64,000 bases of DNA, taken from positions 496,001 through 560,000 of the forward strand of contig NZ_CP053439.1 in NCBI RefSeq assembly GCF_000769405.2. The letters are read 5' to 3'. This document shows, one piece after another, positions 1-8,337 of the stretch (the stretch's first letter is position 1; the number at the start of each line of letters is the position of its first letter). A program made the translations under genes and the position numbers. Under the pieces are notes generated by a model, which ran no database searches, had not been told where the DNA came from, and worked only from the letters and a program-made list of their open reading frames with translations. Source of the DNA: Rhizobium brockwellii. GTDB lineage: Bacteria; Pseudomonadota; Alphaproteobacteria; Rhizobiales; Rhizobiaceae.

Positions 1-1
1 G

Positions 2-1213
2 ACGCAGGTCATGGACATCCTCGACGTCTGGTTCGACTCTGGCTCGACGCACACCTTCACGCTCGAAGACCGCCCGGACCTGAAGTGGCCGGCTGATCTT
101 TATCTCGAGGGTTCCGACCAGCATCGCGGCTGGTTCCATTCGTCGCTGCTGGAATCGGCGGCCACCCGCGGCCGTGCGCCTTACGACGCCGTCCTCACCC
201 ATGGCTTCACCATGGACGAGAAGGGCGAGAAGATGTCGAAGTCGAAGGGCAACGTCACCGCACCGCAGGAGGTGATGAAGGATGCCGGCGCCGATATCCT
301 GCGCCTCTGGGTGATGACCTCGGATTATGCCGACGACCTGCGCGTCGGCAAGACGATCATCCAGACCAATGTCGACGCCTATCGCAAGCTGCGCAACACC
401 ATCCGCTGGATGCTCGGCACGCTCGCCCACGACAAGGGCGAGGAGATCGCGCTTGCCGACCTGCCGGAGCTGGAGCAGCTGATGCTGCACCGGCTTGCCG
501 AGCTCGACGAACTGGTGCGCGAGAACTACGATGCCTTCGACTTCAAGAAGATCGCCCGCGCACTGATCGATTTCGCCAATGTCGAGCTTTCGGCCTTCTA
601 TTTCGATGTCCGCAAGGATGCGCTCTATTGCGATGCGCCGTCGAGTCTCCGCCGGCGCGCCAGCCTGCACGTCATCCGTCAGATCTTCGATTGCATGGTG
701 ACGTGGCTCGCCCCGATGCTGCCCTTCACCACCGAGGAGGCCTGGCTGTCGCGCAACCCCTCCGCCGTTTCCGTGCATCTGGAGCAGTTTGCTCCGGTCG
801 CAAAGGAATGGCGCAACGATGCCCTGGCCGAGAAGTGGAAGAAGATCCGCGCCGTGCGTTCGGTTGTGACAGGTGCTCTGGAGATCGAGCGCAAGGACAA
901 GCGCATCGGTTCCTCGCTGGAAGCGGCTCCCGTTGTTCATATCGCCGATCCGGAGCTGCTGAAGGCGCTGGAAGGCCAGGACTTCACCGAAGTCTGCATC
1001 ACCTCGGCAATCGAGATCAAGGCCGGCGAAGGCCCAGGGGATGCCTTCCGCCTGGCTGAGGTGCCTGAGGTCAGCGTCGTGCCGAAGCTTGCAGAGGGTG
1101 AAAAATGCGCTCGCTCTTGGCGCATCACCAGGGATGTCGGTTCCGATCCGGAATATCCCGATGTTTCGGCCCGCGACGCCGCCGCCCTTCGCGAACTCGC
1201 TGCCCTCACGTGA
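2..1213 (+). CDS. ileS: Isoleucyl-tRNA synthetase, C-terminal part (5' end outside window)
   Basis: Charges tRNA-Ile with isoleucine in the cytoplasm. The window opens inside the class I catalytic domain; the frame is open from base 2, so the gene begins upstream. The KMSKS signature, which binds ATP during adenylation, is at 230-244 (KMSKSKGN). The WFDSGSTH and [13 protein letters not shown] blocks before it are typical of IleRS. They are followed by the anticodon-binding helical domain. The C-terminal tail has the CARSW remnant of the bacterial zinc finger, but the other cysteines are missing ([14 protein letters not shown] follows). From recall, other alphaproteobacterial IleRS also lack these, so this is probably not damage. 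It ends with TGA at 1213. The product is confident; only length and start are unknown. Confidence 0.96.
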   Translation, partial: TQVMDILDVWFDSGSTHTFTLEDRPDLKWPADLYLEGSDQHRGWFHSSLLESAATRGRAPYDAVLTHGFTMDEKGEKMSKSKGNVTAPQEVMKDAGADILRLWVMTSDYADDLRVGKTIIQTNVDAYRKLRNTIRWMLGTLAHDKGEEIALADLPELEQLMLHRLAELDELVRENYDAFDFKKIARALIDFANVELSAFYFDVRKDALYCDAPSSLRRRASLHVIRQIFDCMVTWLAPMLPFTTEEAWLSRNPSAVSVHLEQFAPVAKEWRNDALAEKWKKIRAVRSVVTGALEIERKDKRIGSSLEAAPVVHIADPELLKALEGQDFTEVCITSAIEIKAGEGPGDAFRLAEVPEVSVVPKLAEGEKCARSWRITRDVGSDPEYPDVSARDAAALRELAALT

Positions 1214-1346
1214 AGAATATTGCCGGGTGAATTGCGCTTTCGCGGTTCATCCGGTAAAAGCTGCCTGAAAATGGCCGGATTTTTGCGTCAGGGGGACGGT
1301 TGTCCGGTTGGGCGAGGATTGCACCGGCAGGGCTGGAAGGGTTTTC

Positions 1347-1976
1347 ATGTTAGCAACGCATTGGTTCCGTATGGGCGCCTGCCTGTCTGTCGTAGTGGCG
1401 GGATGCTCCCTGGTGTCCAGTTGCGCCAGCAGCCCGACCTACGGCACGGACAAGACCGCCATGGAACAGTTGACCGACGATCTCGGCCAGTCCGTGTCGT
1501 TGACCGGCCCGGACCCGAAGAACAAGGGCGTCAAGTACACGCCGCGGCCGACGCTGGTGCTGCCGGCGCAGGCGCAGAAAGAGACCCTCGTCCCGCCGCA
1601 GCAGACGGTCGCCAACAAGGACAATCCGCAATGGCTTGAATCGCCCGAGGAGACCCGCGCCCGTCTCGTGTCGGAAGCCGACGAGAATTCGGACAATCCG
1701 AATTACCGGTCGCCGCTCGCAAGCTCTGCGATCGAAGGCGGCCGGCGAACGACGGAAGCCCAGACCAAGGCCTACCGTGAAGCCCGTGCCCTGCAGAAGG
1801 GCTCCTATGTCGATCAGCGCCGCTATATATCAGATCCGCCGCCCGGCTACCGCACCGTCGACGATCCGGCAAAGCTCGACGATGTCGGCGAGCCCGAACT
1901 CAAGAAGCAGAAGAAGCGCAAGAAGGATGCAGCGGTCGCCAACACCGGCAAGCAGTGGTGGAACTTCCTGCAATAG
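1347..1976 (+). CDS. Conserved rhizobial lipoprotein of unknown function
   Basis: A 209-residue protein with an N-terminal signal sequence and cysteines in lipobox-like settings (VVAGC near residue 20, LVSSC near residue 26), so probably an envelope lipoprotein. The ATG at 1347 is chosen because it starts directly at the hydrophobic signal and has a purine-rich GGAAGG six bases upstream; an upstream in-frame codon at 1308 would add an implausible leader. The mature part is hydrophilic, rich in Pro, Asp and Lys, with no enzyme motif that I recognise, and ends in a Lys-rich stretch followed by KQWWNFLQ. It sits between ileS and tadA, 133 bases after ileS, and may be co-transcribed with ileS. 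Function unknown. Confidence 0.8.
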   Translation: MLATHWFRMGACLSVVVAGCSLVSSCASSPTYGTDKTAMEQLTDDLGQSVSLTGPDPKNKGVKYTPRPTLVLPAQAQKETLVPPQQTVANKDNPQWLESPEETRARLVSEADENSDNPNYRSPLASSAIEGGRRTTEAQTKAYREARALQKGSYVDQRRYISDPPPGYRTVDDPAKLDDVGEPELKKQKKRKKDAAVANTGKQWWNFLQ

Positions 1977-2026
1977 CTTGTTCGGCGCGTCGGCAAGGAT
2001 GACGCCGCCGCGCACCGGCGCTGGGA

Positions 2027-2500
2027 TTACGGCGCCTCTCTCCTTTGCGAAAAGAACCTTCGCAGCAGATCGGCCGATTGAACCTCGTTGAAGCCGGAAT
2101 AGACCTCCGGGGCGTGGTGGCAGGTCGGTTGCCCATAGAATCGCACGCCATTGTCGACGCCGCCGCCCTTCGGGTCCTCGGCGCCGTAGTAGAGTCTGCG
2201 GATGCGCGCAAACGAGATGGCTGCCGCGCACATGGTGCAAGGCTCGAGCGTCACGTAGAGATCGGCACCGGCAAGACGTTCCTGTCCGAGCGCTTCGCAA
2301 GCGAGCCGGATCGCGGCGATTTCGGCGTGCGCGGTGACGTCTTTGAGCTCGCGCGTGCGGTTTCCCGAGCGTGAAACGGCAATATCGTCGATAACGACGA
2401 CGGCGCCGATCGGCACCTCTCCGCGTTCTCCGGCGGCACGCGCTTCTTCGAGCGCCATCTCCATGAAACGATTTGTCTTCACGATCGCAAGAATTTCCAC
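2027..2500 (-). CDS. tadA: tRNA-specific adenosine deaminase TadA
   Basis: Converts adenosine 34 to inosine at the wobble position of tRNA-Arg(ACG). This is an essential zinc deaminase acting as a dimer. The 157-residue protein has both cytidine/deoxycytidylate deaminase-family signatures: HAEIAAIR (His zinc ligand plus the catalytic Glu) and PCTMCAAAI (two Cys zinc ligands). Length is normal for the family. The ATG at 2500 is used; an internal Met 12 codons later (MEMALEEA) is an alternative start that better matches the usual N-terminus. It is transcribed divergently from the pseudouridine synthase gene, with 54 bases between the two starts, so both promoters must lie in that short gap or overlap the coding ends. 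Confidence 0.95.
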   Translation of the reverse strand: MEILAIVKTNRFMEMALEEARAAGERGEVPIGAVVVIDDIAVSRSGNRTRELKDVTAHAEIAAIRLACEALGQERLAGADLYVTLEPCTMCAAAISFARIRRLYYGAEDPKGGGVDNGVRFYGQPTCHHAPEVYSGFNEVQSADLLRRFFSQRREAP

Positions 2501-2554
2501 TTAACCGCAGATGCGTGACCTGATAGACAGGCCCAAAAGGCAGGCAAACAACAA

Positions 2555-4666
2555 ATGACACCCAAAGACAAGCCAAAACGCCCGGGCGCAAAGCCCCTTT
2601 CACGGGATATCAGGTCGAAAGCCGGCCCGAAGGCGGACGGCGACAAGCCGGCAAAGCCTGCGGTTGCACGCGCAATCGCCGCCGAAACCGATGGTGACGC
2701 CAAGGCCGAACGCATTTCCAAGGTGATGGCGCGTGCCGGCGTCGCCTCCCGCCGTGACATCGAACGCATGATCATGGAAGGCCGTGTGACGCTGAACGGC
2801 AGGGTTCTCGAAACCCCCGTCGTCAACGTCACGCTCGCCGATCGGATCGAAGTCGACGGCGTGCCGATCCGTGGCATCGAGCGCACCAGGCTGTGGCTCT
2901 ATCATAAGCCCACCGGCCTGGTGACCACCAATGCCGATCCGGAAGGCCGCTCGACCGTCTTCGACAACCTGCCGGAAGAATTGCCGCGCGTCATGTCGAT
3001 CGGCCGCCTCGATATCAACACCGAAGGCCTGCTGCTCTTGACCAATGACGGCGGTCTCGCCCGCGCGCTCGAGCTGCCGGCGACCGGCTGGCTGCGGCGC
3101 TACCGCGTCCGCGCCCATGGCGAGATCGATCAGGACGCGCTCGACAAGCTGAAGGACGGCATCGCCGTCGACGGCGTGCTCTACGGCTCGATCGAGGCGA
3201 CGCTCGACCGCACGCAAGGCTCGAACGTCTGGATCACCATGGGTCTTCGCGAAGGCAAGAACCGCGAAATCAAGAACGTGCTCGGTGCGCTCGGCCTCGA
3301 CGTCAATCGCCTGATCCGCATTTCCTATGGCCCGTTCCAGCTCGGCGACCTGCCGGAAGGCCATGTCGTCGAAGTGCGCGGCCGCACACTCCGCGACCAG
3401 CTCGGCCCGCGCCTCATCGAGGAAGCCAAGGCGAATTTCGACGCGCCGATCTACAATACGACGGCGGTCGCTGCCGAGGAAGAGGCAGAGCCGGCAGCAC
3501 CGGAAAAGCGCGAGCGTCCGCGTCGCGACGAGGACAAGCGCGAACGGGCGCTGAGCCGTCTCGATACCAAGCGCGACGACCGCCACGGTGGGGCGCGCAA
3601 AGAGGACGATCGCCGCGACGGCGGCCGCAGGGACGACGAGAAGCCGAAGCGTCCCCAGCCGCTCGGCCAGCGCCGCAGCGCCAATGTCTGGATGGCGCCG
3701 GGCGCCCGGCCGCTCGGCGAAAAGGCAGCGGCGAAAGCCGCCAAGAATGCGCAGACTGCGCGCCGGCGCGGCGAGCCGGCGCCGGCAAAGAATGATCGCA
3801 TCGAGGATCGCCCGCGCACGCTGGTGAACCGCGTGCGCGAAGAGGATGGCGAGTGGATCCGCTCGAGCGAGCAGCCCCGCGGCAAGGATGAGGGCGAAGG
3901 CTTCGGTCGTAAGCGTTCCTTCGGGGATCGCCCCGCCCGCGAAGACCGCGGTTCTGGCGACCGCCCGGCGCGCAGCGACCGGCCGTTCGGTGATCGTCCC
4001 CCGCGTGGGGATCGGCCCTTCGGCGACAAGCCGCGCGGTGATCGCAAGCCGCGTGCGGATGGCGACGAGCGTCCTCGGGCCGCGAGAGGCCCTGCCGGTG
4101 AGGGCCGTTCCGAGCGTCCGCGCGGCGACCGCCCCTTCGGCGAACGTCCTTCTCGTGGAGACCGCCCCTTCGGCGACAAGCCGCGCGGTGATCGCAAGCC
4201 GCGTGCGGATGGCGACGAGCGTCCTCGTGCCGCCAGAACCTCCGCAGGTGAGGGCCGCTCGGAGCGTCCGCGCGGCGACCGCCCCTTCGGTGATCGTCCT
4301 TCTCGTGGAGACCGGCCCTTCGGCGACAAGCCGCGTGGGGATCGCAGACCGCGCGAGGACGGTGATGAACGTCCGCGGGCAGCCAGAAGTTTTGCTGGCG
4401 AGGGCCGTTCCGAGCGTCCGCGCGGTGAAAGATCGTTCGGTGACAAGCCTCCGGGTGACAGGCCTTCTGGAGACAGGCCGCGCGGCAAGGGCTTTGCGGC
4501 CAAGCCCAGCGGGGCGAAGCCTGGTGGGGCCAAGAGTTTTTCCGGTAAGCCGAAAGGCGCCAAGCCGGGCGGGGACAGACCAGGCGGCGACAGGCCTGCA
4601 GGCGGGCCGTCCAGAGGTGGTGCTAAAGGAAAAGGAATGACGCGCGGTGCGGATCGTCGGCGGTGA
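2555..4666 (+). CDS. rluB: 23S rRNA pseudouridine synthase RluB-type with long repetitive basic tail
   Basis: Isomerises a uridine of 23S rRNA to pseudouridine. Residues about 45-100 form an S4 RNA-binding domain (RISKVMARAGVASRRDIE). The RsuA/RluB/RluE catalytic domain follows, with the catalytic aspartate at about residue 153 in GRLDINTEGLLLLTNDGG and the GLREGKNREIKN block downstream. The enzyme proper ends near residue 300. The remaining ~400 residues are low-complexity and rich in Arg, Asp, Gly and Pro, including three near-identical 50-residue units. Typical family members are about 250-300 residues, so the protein is more than twice the usual length. The tail is probably disordered and RNA-binding (inference). 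The gene overlaps the start of rsmD by 20 bases. Confidence 0.93.
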   Translation: MTPKDKPKRPGAKPLSRDIRSKAGPKADGDKPAKPAVARAIAAETDGDAKAERISKVMARAGVASRRDIERMIMEGRVTLNGRVLETPVVNVTLADRIEVDGVPIRGIERTRLWLYHKPTGLVTTNADPEGRSTVFDNLPEELPRVMSIGRLDINTEGLLLLTNDGGLARALELPATGWLRRYRVRAHGEIDQDALDKLKDGIAVDGVLYGSIEATLDRTQGSNVWITMGLREGKNREIKNVLGALGLDVNRLIRISYGPFQLGDLPEGHVVEVRGRTLRDQLGPRLIEEAKANFDAPIYNTTAVAAEEEAEPAAPEKRERPRRDEDKRERALSRLDTKRDDRHGGARKEDDRRDGGRRDDEKPKRPQPLGQRRSANVWMAPGARPLGEKAAAKAAKNAQTARRRGEPAPAKNDRIEDRPRTLVNRVREEDGEWIRSSEQPRGKDEGEGFGRKRSFGDRPAREDRGSGDRPARSDRPFGDRPPRGDRPFGDKPRGDRKPRADGDERPRAARGPAGEGRSERPRGDRPFGERPSRGDRPFGDKPRGDRKPRADGDERPRAARTSAGEGRSERPRGDRPFGDRPSRGDRPFGDKPRGDRRPREDGDERPRAARSFAGEGRSERPRGERSFGDKPPGDRPSGDRPRGKGFAAKPSGAKPGGAKSFSGKPKGAKPGGDRPGGDRPAGGPSRGGAKGKGMTRGADRRR
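3974..4450 (+). repeat. 150-bp in-frame tandem repeat inside rluB tail
   Basis: Three successive 150-bp units begin at 3974, 4124 and 4274, with a partial fourth from 4424. Each encodes about 50 residues made of GDRPFGDRP, GDRPFGDKPRGDRKPR, DGDERPRAAR and GEGRSERPR blocks. Units two and three are nearly identical at the DNA level, which points to recent expansion or homogenisation. The period is a multiple of three, so copy-number change keeps the frame. Confidence 0.9.
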
Positions 4667-5207
4667 GTTTCGCGGACGGCCTCTCGCCGTGCCAAAATCC
4701 AACGAGATCCGGCCGACTGCCGACCGGACGCGCGAGAGCCTGTTCAATATATTGAGCCATGCCTATCCGGAATGCGTCGATGGCACCCGGATTCTCGACC
4801 TCTTTGCCGGTACCGGCGCCGTCGGCCTCGAAGCGGTTTCACGCGGCTGTCGTCATGCGCTCTTCGTCGAAAACAGTGTCGAGGGCAGGGCGCTGCTCTG
4901 GGAGAACATCGATGCGCTCGGCCTGCATGGCCGCACGCGGATCCTGCGCCGGGATGCGACCGATCTCGGCAGCGCCGGCAATCTCGACCCCTTCGACGTG
5001 CTCTTTGCCGACCCACCCTATGGCAAGGGTCTCGGTGAGAAGGCGATGGCGGCGGCGGCCGAGGGCGGCTGGCTGCGGCCAGGCGCAATCGCGGTGCTCG
5101 AAGAACGGGCCGATATTGTCGTTTCCGTCCATTCTTCCTATGTCTTCCTCGAAAGCCGCATCTTTGGCGATACGAGGGTGCATTTCTTCCGATATCAGCC
5201 GCAATAA
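4647..5207 (+). CDS. rsmD: 16S rRNA (guanine-966-N2)-methyltransferase RsmD
   Basis: S-adenosylmethionine-dependent methyltransferase that modifies G966 of 16S rRNA in the 30S subunit. The 186-residue length is typical. Motif I for SAM binding is DLFAGTGAVGLEA (about residues 50-62), and the catalytic (D/N)PPY motif is ADPPYGKG near residue 117. The N-terminal MRIVGGEFRGRPL and RPTADRTRESLFN blocks are characteristic of RsmD. Translation starts at a GTG inside the last codons of the upstream pseudouridine synthase gene (20-base overlap), which suggests coupling of two ribosome-modification genes. Confidence 0.95.
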   Translation: MRIVGGEFRGRPLAVPKSNEIRPTADRTRESLFNILSHAYPECVDGTRILDLFAGTGAVGLEAVSRGCRHALFVENSVEGRALLWENIDALGLHGRTRILRRDATDLGSAGNLDPFDVLFADPPYGKGLGEKAMAAAAEGGWLRPGAIAVLEERADIVVSVHSSYVFLESRIFGDTRVHFFRYQPQ

Positions 5208-5219
5208 GCGGGGGCGGGC

Positions 5220-6101
5220 GTGCAGCAGGCAGAGATCATCAGCCCGAAATTGCCTGCGATCAGCGATGTGCCAACGGTCGCCGTCGCTTTTGGCGGCGGC
5301 GGTGCGCGCGGACTTGCCCATATCCATGTCATCGAGACGCTCGATGAACTCGGGATCCGCCCGGTGGCGGTATCAGGCTCGTCGATCGGCGCGATCATGG
5401 CGGCCGGCATGGCGGCCGGCATGTCCGGCGTCGAAATCCGCGAACATGCGCTGACGACCGTCGGCAACAAGACGGCCGTCGTCGCCCGCATCTGGGGCCT
5501 GAGGCCGGCGACGGTGCGCGATGCGGTGGCCAAGGGTATCCGCATCGGCCAGTTCAATCTGGAGCGGATCCTCAAGGCCTTCCTGCCGTCCGAGCTGCCG
5601 GCCCGCTTCGAGGATCTGCTGGTCCCGATGAAGGTTATCACCACCGATTATTACGGGCAGTGCGAAGTCATCATCGAGCAGGGCGAACTGTTTCCCGCAC
5701 TTGCGGCCTCTTCCGCCATCCCCGCCGTCTTCATGCCGGTGCGCCTGCGCGACCGCGTGATGATCGACGGCGGCATCAGCAATCCCGTGCCCTATGAGTG
5801 CCTGATGGATCTTGCCGACATCGTCGTCGGCATCGATGTCGTCGGCGCGCCGGAAGGCGACGGCACCCATATTCCGAACCGCATGGAGAGCATCTTCGGT
5901 TCCGGCCAGTTGATGATGCAGACGGCGATCTCCTTGAAGCTGAAGCTTCGCCCGCCGCATATCTTCCTGCGCCCGACGGTCGGCCGCACCGGTGTCATGG
6001 ATTTCCTCAAGGCCCGCGAAGTCCTCGCCATGTCCGTCGGCGTCAAGGACGACCTGAAATTCGCCCTTGACCGGGAAATCGAGGCTCGGCTGAAGCGCTA
6101 G
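5220..6101 (+). CDS. Patatin-like phospholipase (RssA/NTE family)
   Basis: Predicted serine lipid acyl hydrolase with a Ser-Asp dyad. The 293-residue protein carries the oxyanion-hole glycine block GGGGARG (residues 25-31), the nucleophile elbow GSSIG (Ser55), and the DGG motif with the catalytic aspartate in MIDGGISNP (about residue 182). No signal peptide or membrane segment is seen, so it is probably cytoplasmic or peripheral. Start is GTG at 5220, 12 bases after rsmD ends, so it is likely in the same transcript. The exact substrate cannot be read from the sequence. Confidence 0.9.
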   Translation: MQQAEIISPKLPAISDVPTVAVAFGGGGARGLAHIHVIETLDELGIRPVAVSGSSIGAIMAAGMAAGMSGVEIREHALTTVGNKTAVVARIWGLRPATVRDAVAKGIRIGQFNLERILKAFLPSELPARFEDLLVPMKVITTDYYGQCEVIIEQGELFPALAASSAIPAVFMPVRLRDRVMIDGGISNPVPYECLMDLADIVVGIDVVGAPEGDGTHIPNRMESIFGSGQLMMQTAISLKLKLRPPHIFLRPTVGRTGVMDFLKAREVLAMSVGVKDDLKFALDREIEARLKR

Positions 6102-6114
6102 CTGCCTGTTTCCC

Positions 6115-6363
6115 TCATTGGGCGTGGCCCTCGTGGCCGCCGCCCGCACCGTTCGATGTCTCATTCATCATCATCACCGTGCCCTCGAAGCTTGAGAAGA
6201 CCGCAAGCGCGGAAGAATCGAGGTCGGCCTCGGCATCCTTCAGTTTCGCAGCCATCCCGGCGGCATCATCTGCGGAGAGCCCGATCCTCTCCAGCGTCCC
6301 GGTATCCTTCAGGCTGTCGCCGCTGCAGAGATGGATGCTCCAGCCATGATGCGTCTTCTTCAT
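6115..6363 (-). CDS. Small His/Met-tailed protein of the PepSY operon, unknown function
   Basis: An 82-residue protein starting at ATG 6363, 12 bases after the PepSY gene stop, so almost certainly co-transcribed with it. It starts with KKTHHGWSIHLCSGDSL, has an Asp/Ala-rich middle, and ends in a flexible segment with MMMNE and HEGHAQ, giving clusters of Met and His that could bind metal (inference). No signal peptide or transmembrane segment. I do not recognise a named family. It may modulate the neighbouring iron/copper-type membrane protein. Confidence 0.7.
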   Translation of the reverse strand: MKKTHHGWSIHLCSGDSLKDTGTLERIGLSADDAAGMAAKLKDAEADLDSSALAVFSSFEGTVMMMNETSNGAGGGHEGHAQ

Positions 6364-6375
6364 CTGATGACTCCC

Positions 6376-7749
6376 TCAAGCGAGAACACGTTTCAGCAAC
6401 GGTACGAACCGCACGACGATCTGGTCGAAGGCGATCATGACGACAATCGCGAGCCCGCTCATCGGGAAGGTGACGGCGAAGATCCCGACAATCACCCAGA
6501 GGCCATAATAGATCGAAGGCTTCGGCGGCATGGGTGGCACGCCGAGGCGGCCGATCGGGCGCCGTTTCCACCACATCACGACAGCGGTCACGCAGCTGAG
6601 CACAATTGCGAGGCATGTTGCGAGCATCAGCAACTGGTTGAAACGCCCCCATTCCTGTCCCTGGTGGACATTGATGCCCCACTCGATCGCTTTGCCGAGG
6701 AACGGATATTGATCGAAGCCGATATCGATCAGCGGTTTGCCGGAATACTGGTCAATATGGAGCGTGCGTTCGTCAGTAAGATCGTCGGGAAAGAGCGAGG
6801 CGGTATAGACGCCCGTCTCGTCGGAGGGGATCGCCACGTCGAAGCCCGGCGCCATGCCCAGCCGTTTGGCGATCTCCACGGCTTTGTCGAGGCCGATTGG
6901 CCTGGCTGATTGCGCTGCGGCGATATCGGAAAGCGGAACGGGCGCCTTCTCGACGATCCAGCCGCTGTTCGGAAGGATATCCTCGGTGACTTTTCGCGAC
7001 TTCGGCACGTCGTCCCAGAGCTGCACCGGATAGCCGAGGCCATGTTCGGTCAGCCAGGCATTGGCGTTCGCCCCCCAATAGCCCGACCATGGCATGCCTG
7101 ACATCGCAAGGAAGAAGATCAGGACACCGGCGAAGGCACCGGTCACCGCATGCAGGTCGCGCCAGAAAACGCGGCGACCGGGCGTTCCCCGCACGCTGAC
7201 AACGCCGCCCGTCTGGCGTCGCGGCCACCAGAGATAGATGCCGGTGACGACGAGCACCATGGCAAAGCCGCCGACAATTTCGATCAGCCGGTTCGTTATG
7301 GTGCCGAAATAGGCGAGGCTGTGGATGCGCTTGACGACATAATTGAACTCGTCGGTCGATCCGACCACATCGAGCACCTTGCCGTCATAGGGGTTGACGA
7401 AGACCAGCATCGAGCCGGCATCGCTGGAGAGGGTGACGATGGCTGATCGCTCGGGCAGGACCGGGTCTTTGTAGGATGTCGCCGTTGAGCCCGGCACGGC
7501 GGAGGCGGCGATCTCTGCGATCCGCTCCGCCGACAGCGCTTCGCCAGCCGGCTGGACACTATAACGGCAGCCGAAGAAGGTGCTGTTGATCTCATCCTTG
7601 AAGAGATAGAGCGATCCGGTAACGGCCAGATTGAGCAGGAAGGGTATGACGAGAAGCCCGGCAAAGAAATGCCAGCGCCAGATGGCACGGTAGAGCGAAA
7701 CGCCGTTTGCGGCATTCGCCGCCGGTTCGGCAGCAGTAATGGTCGACAT
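6376..7749 (-). CDS. PepSY-associated TM helix (iron-regulated membrane) protein
   Basis: Inner-membrane protein of the PepSY_TM (PiuB-like) family, about 457 residues. It has an N-terminal transmembrane helix after the YRAIWRWHFFAGLLVIPFL block, PepSY-like periplasmic segments, a central pair of helices with the typical LWWPRR motif, and C-terminal helices around CVTAVVMWWKRRP. ATG 7749 is preferred over the first in-frame start at 7785 because it begins MSTITAAEP just before the conserved WRWHFFAGL region. Relatives are often found with siderophore/TonB genes or reductive iron handling. The neighbours are a Cys-pair envelope protein upstream and a His/Met-rich small protein downstream, which suggests metal handling. 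Substrate unknown. Confidence 0.88.
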   Translation of the reverse strand: MSTITAAEPAANAANGVSLYRAIWRWHFFAGLLVIPFLLNLAVTGSLYLFKDEINSTFFGCRYSVQPAGEALSAERIAEIAASAVPGSTATSYKDPVLPERSAIVTLSSDAGSMLVFVNPYDGKVLDVVGSTDEFNYVVKRIHSLAYFGTITNRLIEIVGGFAMVLVVTGIYLWWPRRQTGGVVSVRGTPGRRVFWRDLHAVTGAFAGVLIFFLAMSGMPWSGYWGANANAWLTEHGLGYPVQLWDDVPKSRKVTEDILPNSGWIVEKAPVPLSDIAAAQSARPIGLDKAVEIAKRLGMAPGFDVAIPSDETGVYTASLFPDDLTDERTLHIDQYSGKPLIDIGFDQYPFLGKAIEWGINVHQGQEWGRFNQLLMLATCLAIVLSCVTAVVMWWKRRPIGRLGVPPMPPKPSIYYGLWVIVGIFAVTFPMSGLAIVVMIAFDQIVVRFVPLLKRVLA

Positions 7750-7838
7750 GAGAATGGATCCGTATCCATGACCGACGGCACGCATGCAGGTCGGCCGGCG
7801 TTGAAAGGCGCATCACGGCGCCTGCCGCAACGCGAAGT

Positions 7839-8300
7839 TCAGGCAGGGATCGGATCGGAAGGCGGAGCCCGAGGACCGGTATTGGGCGGGAAAAGCTGGC
7901 GATGGAAGGCCTCGGTCCGGATCGGCAGTTCAACCGCGGCCGCAAAGGGTATGGGAGCGCCGGCGATGTCCGTCGGCGCCGGCAGGAGGATGGAGACGCT
8001 GATCCGGCAGGCTTCGCAACCGTGCGAATGCGCCTTGTCGTGTTGGTCCTGACCGGATGTGTCCGTCGTGGTGACGCAAATCGTCGGCAGCGTCCCGTCT
8101 GGAAGCACAAATTGGGCGAGTTCAGCCGGATCAAATTCGCCGGCCGCTGCGACGGGAACCTGATGGGCGAAGCCGACGAACACCAGTGCGACCGCGCACA
8201 GGATGCGCAGCGCCCATTGCTCGATCTGTGTCGTCCGTCTGATCAAGATTCCCTCTTGGATCGCTCCGATCGGACGTTTGATAAACGCCACTCCCCTCAT
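7839..8300 (-). CDS. Putative DUF2946-like envelope protein with CxxC pair
   Basis: A ~153-residue protein with one N-terminal hydrophobic segment (ALRILCAVALVFVGFA) acting as signal or anchor, and a His/Cys patch HDKAHSHGCEACRIS resembling DUF2946 proteins, which are often encoded beside PepSY and TonB-dependent receptor genes. Start is uncertain. ATG 8300 is given; a TTG at 8246 preceded by AGAGGGA would give a cleaner signal peptide (IRRTTQIEQWALRIL). It lies upstream of the PepSY gene on the same strand with an 89-base gap, so the three genes probably form one transcript. The family assignment rests on context and the Cys/His patch only. Confidence 0.6.
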   Translation of the reverse strand: MRGVAFIKRPIGAIQEGILIRRTTQIEQWALRILCAVALVFVGFAHQVPVAAAGEFDPAELAQFVLPDGTLPTICVTTTDTSGQDQHDKAHSHGCEACRISVSILLPAPTDIAGAPIPFAAAVELPIRTEAFHRQLFPPNTGPRAPPSDPIPA

Positions 8301-8337
8301 ATTCAATGCGTCAATTTCGCAAGCCGCTCAGGGGTGA

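Noticed and set aside
3974..4450. Regular 150-bp periodicity considered as a CRISPR-like or satellite array
   Set aside because: The repeats are in frame inside rluB, have no spacers and no cas genes nearby.
2600..4747. Very long minus-strand open frames opposite rluB (715 and 414 residues)
   Set aside because: They mirror the repetitive GC-rich tail of rluB, have no ribosome-binding site or family motif, and overlap a clear gene along their whole length.
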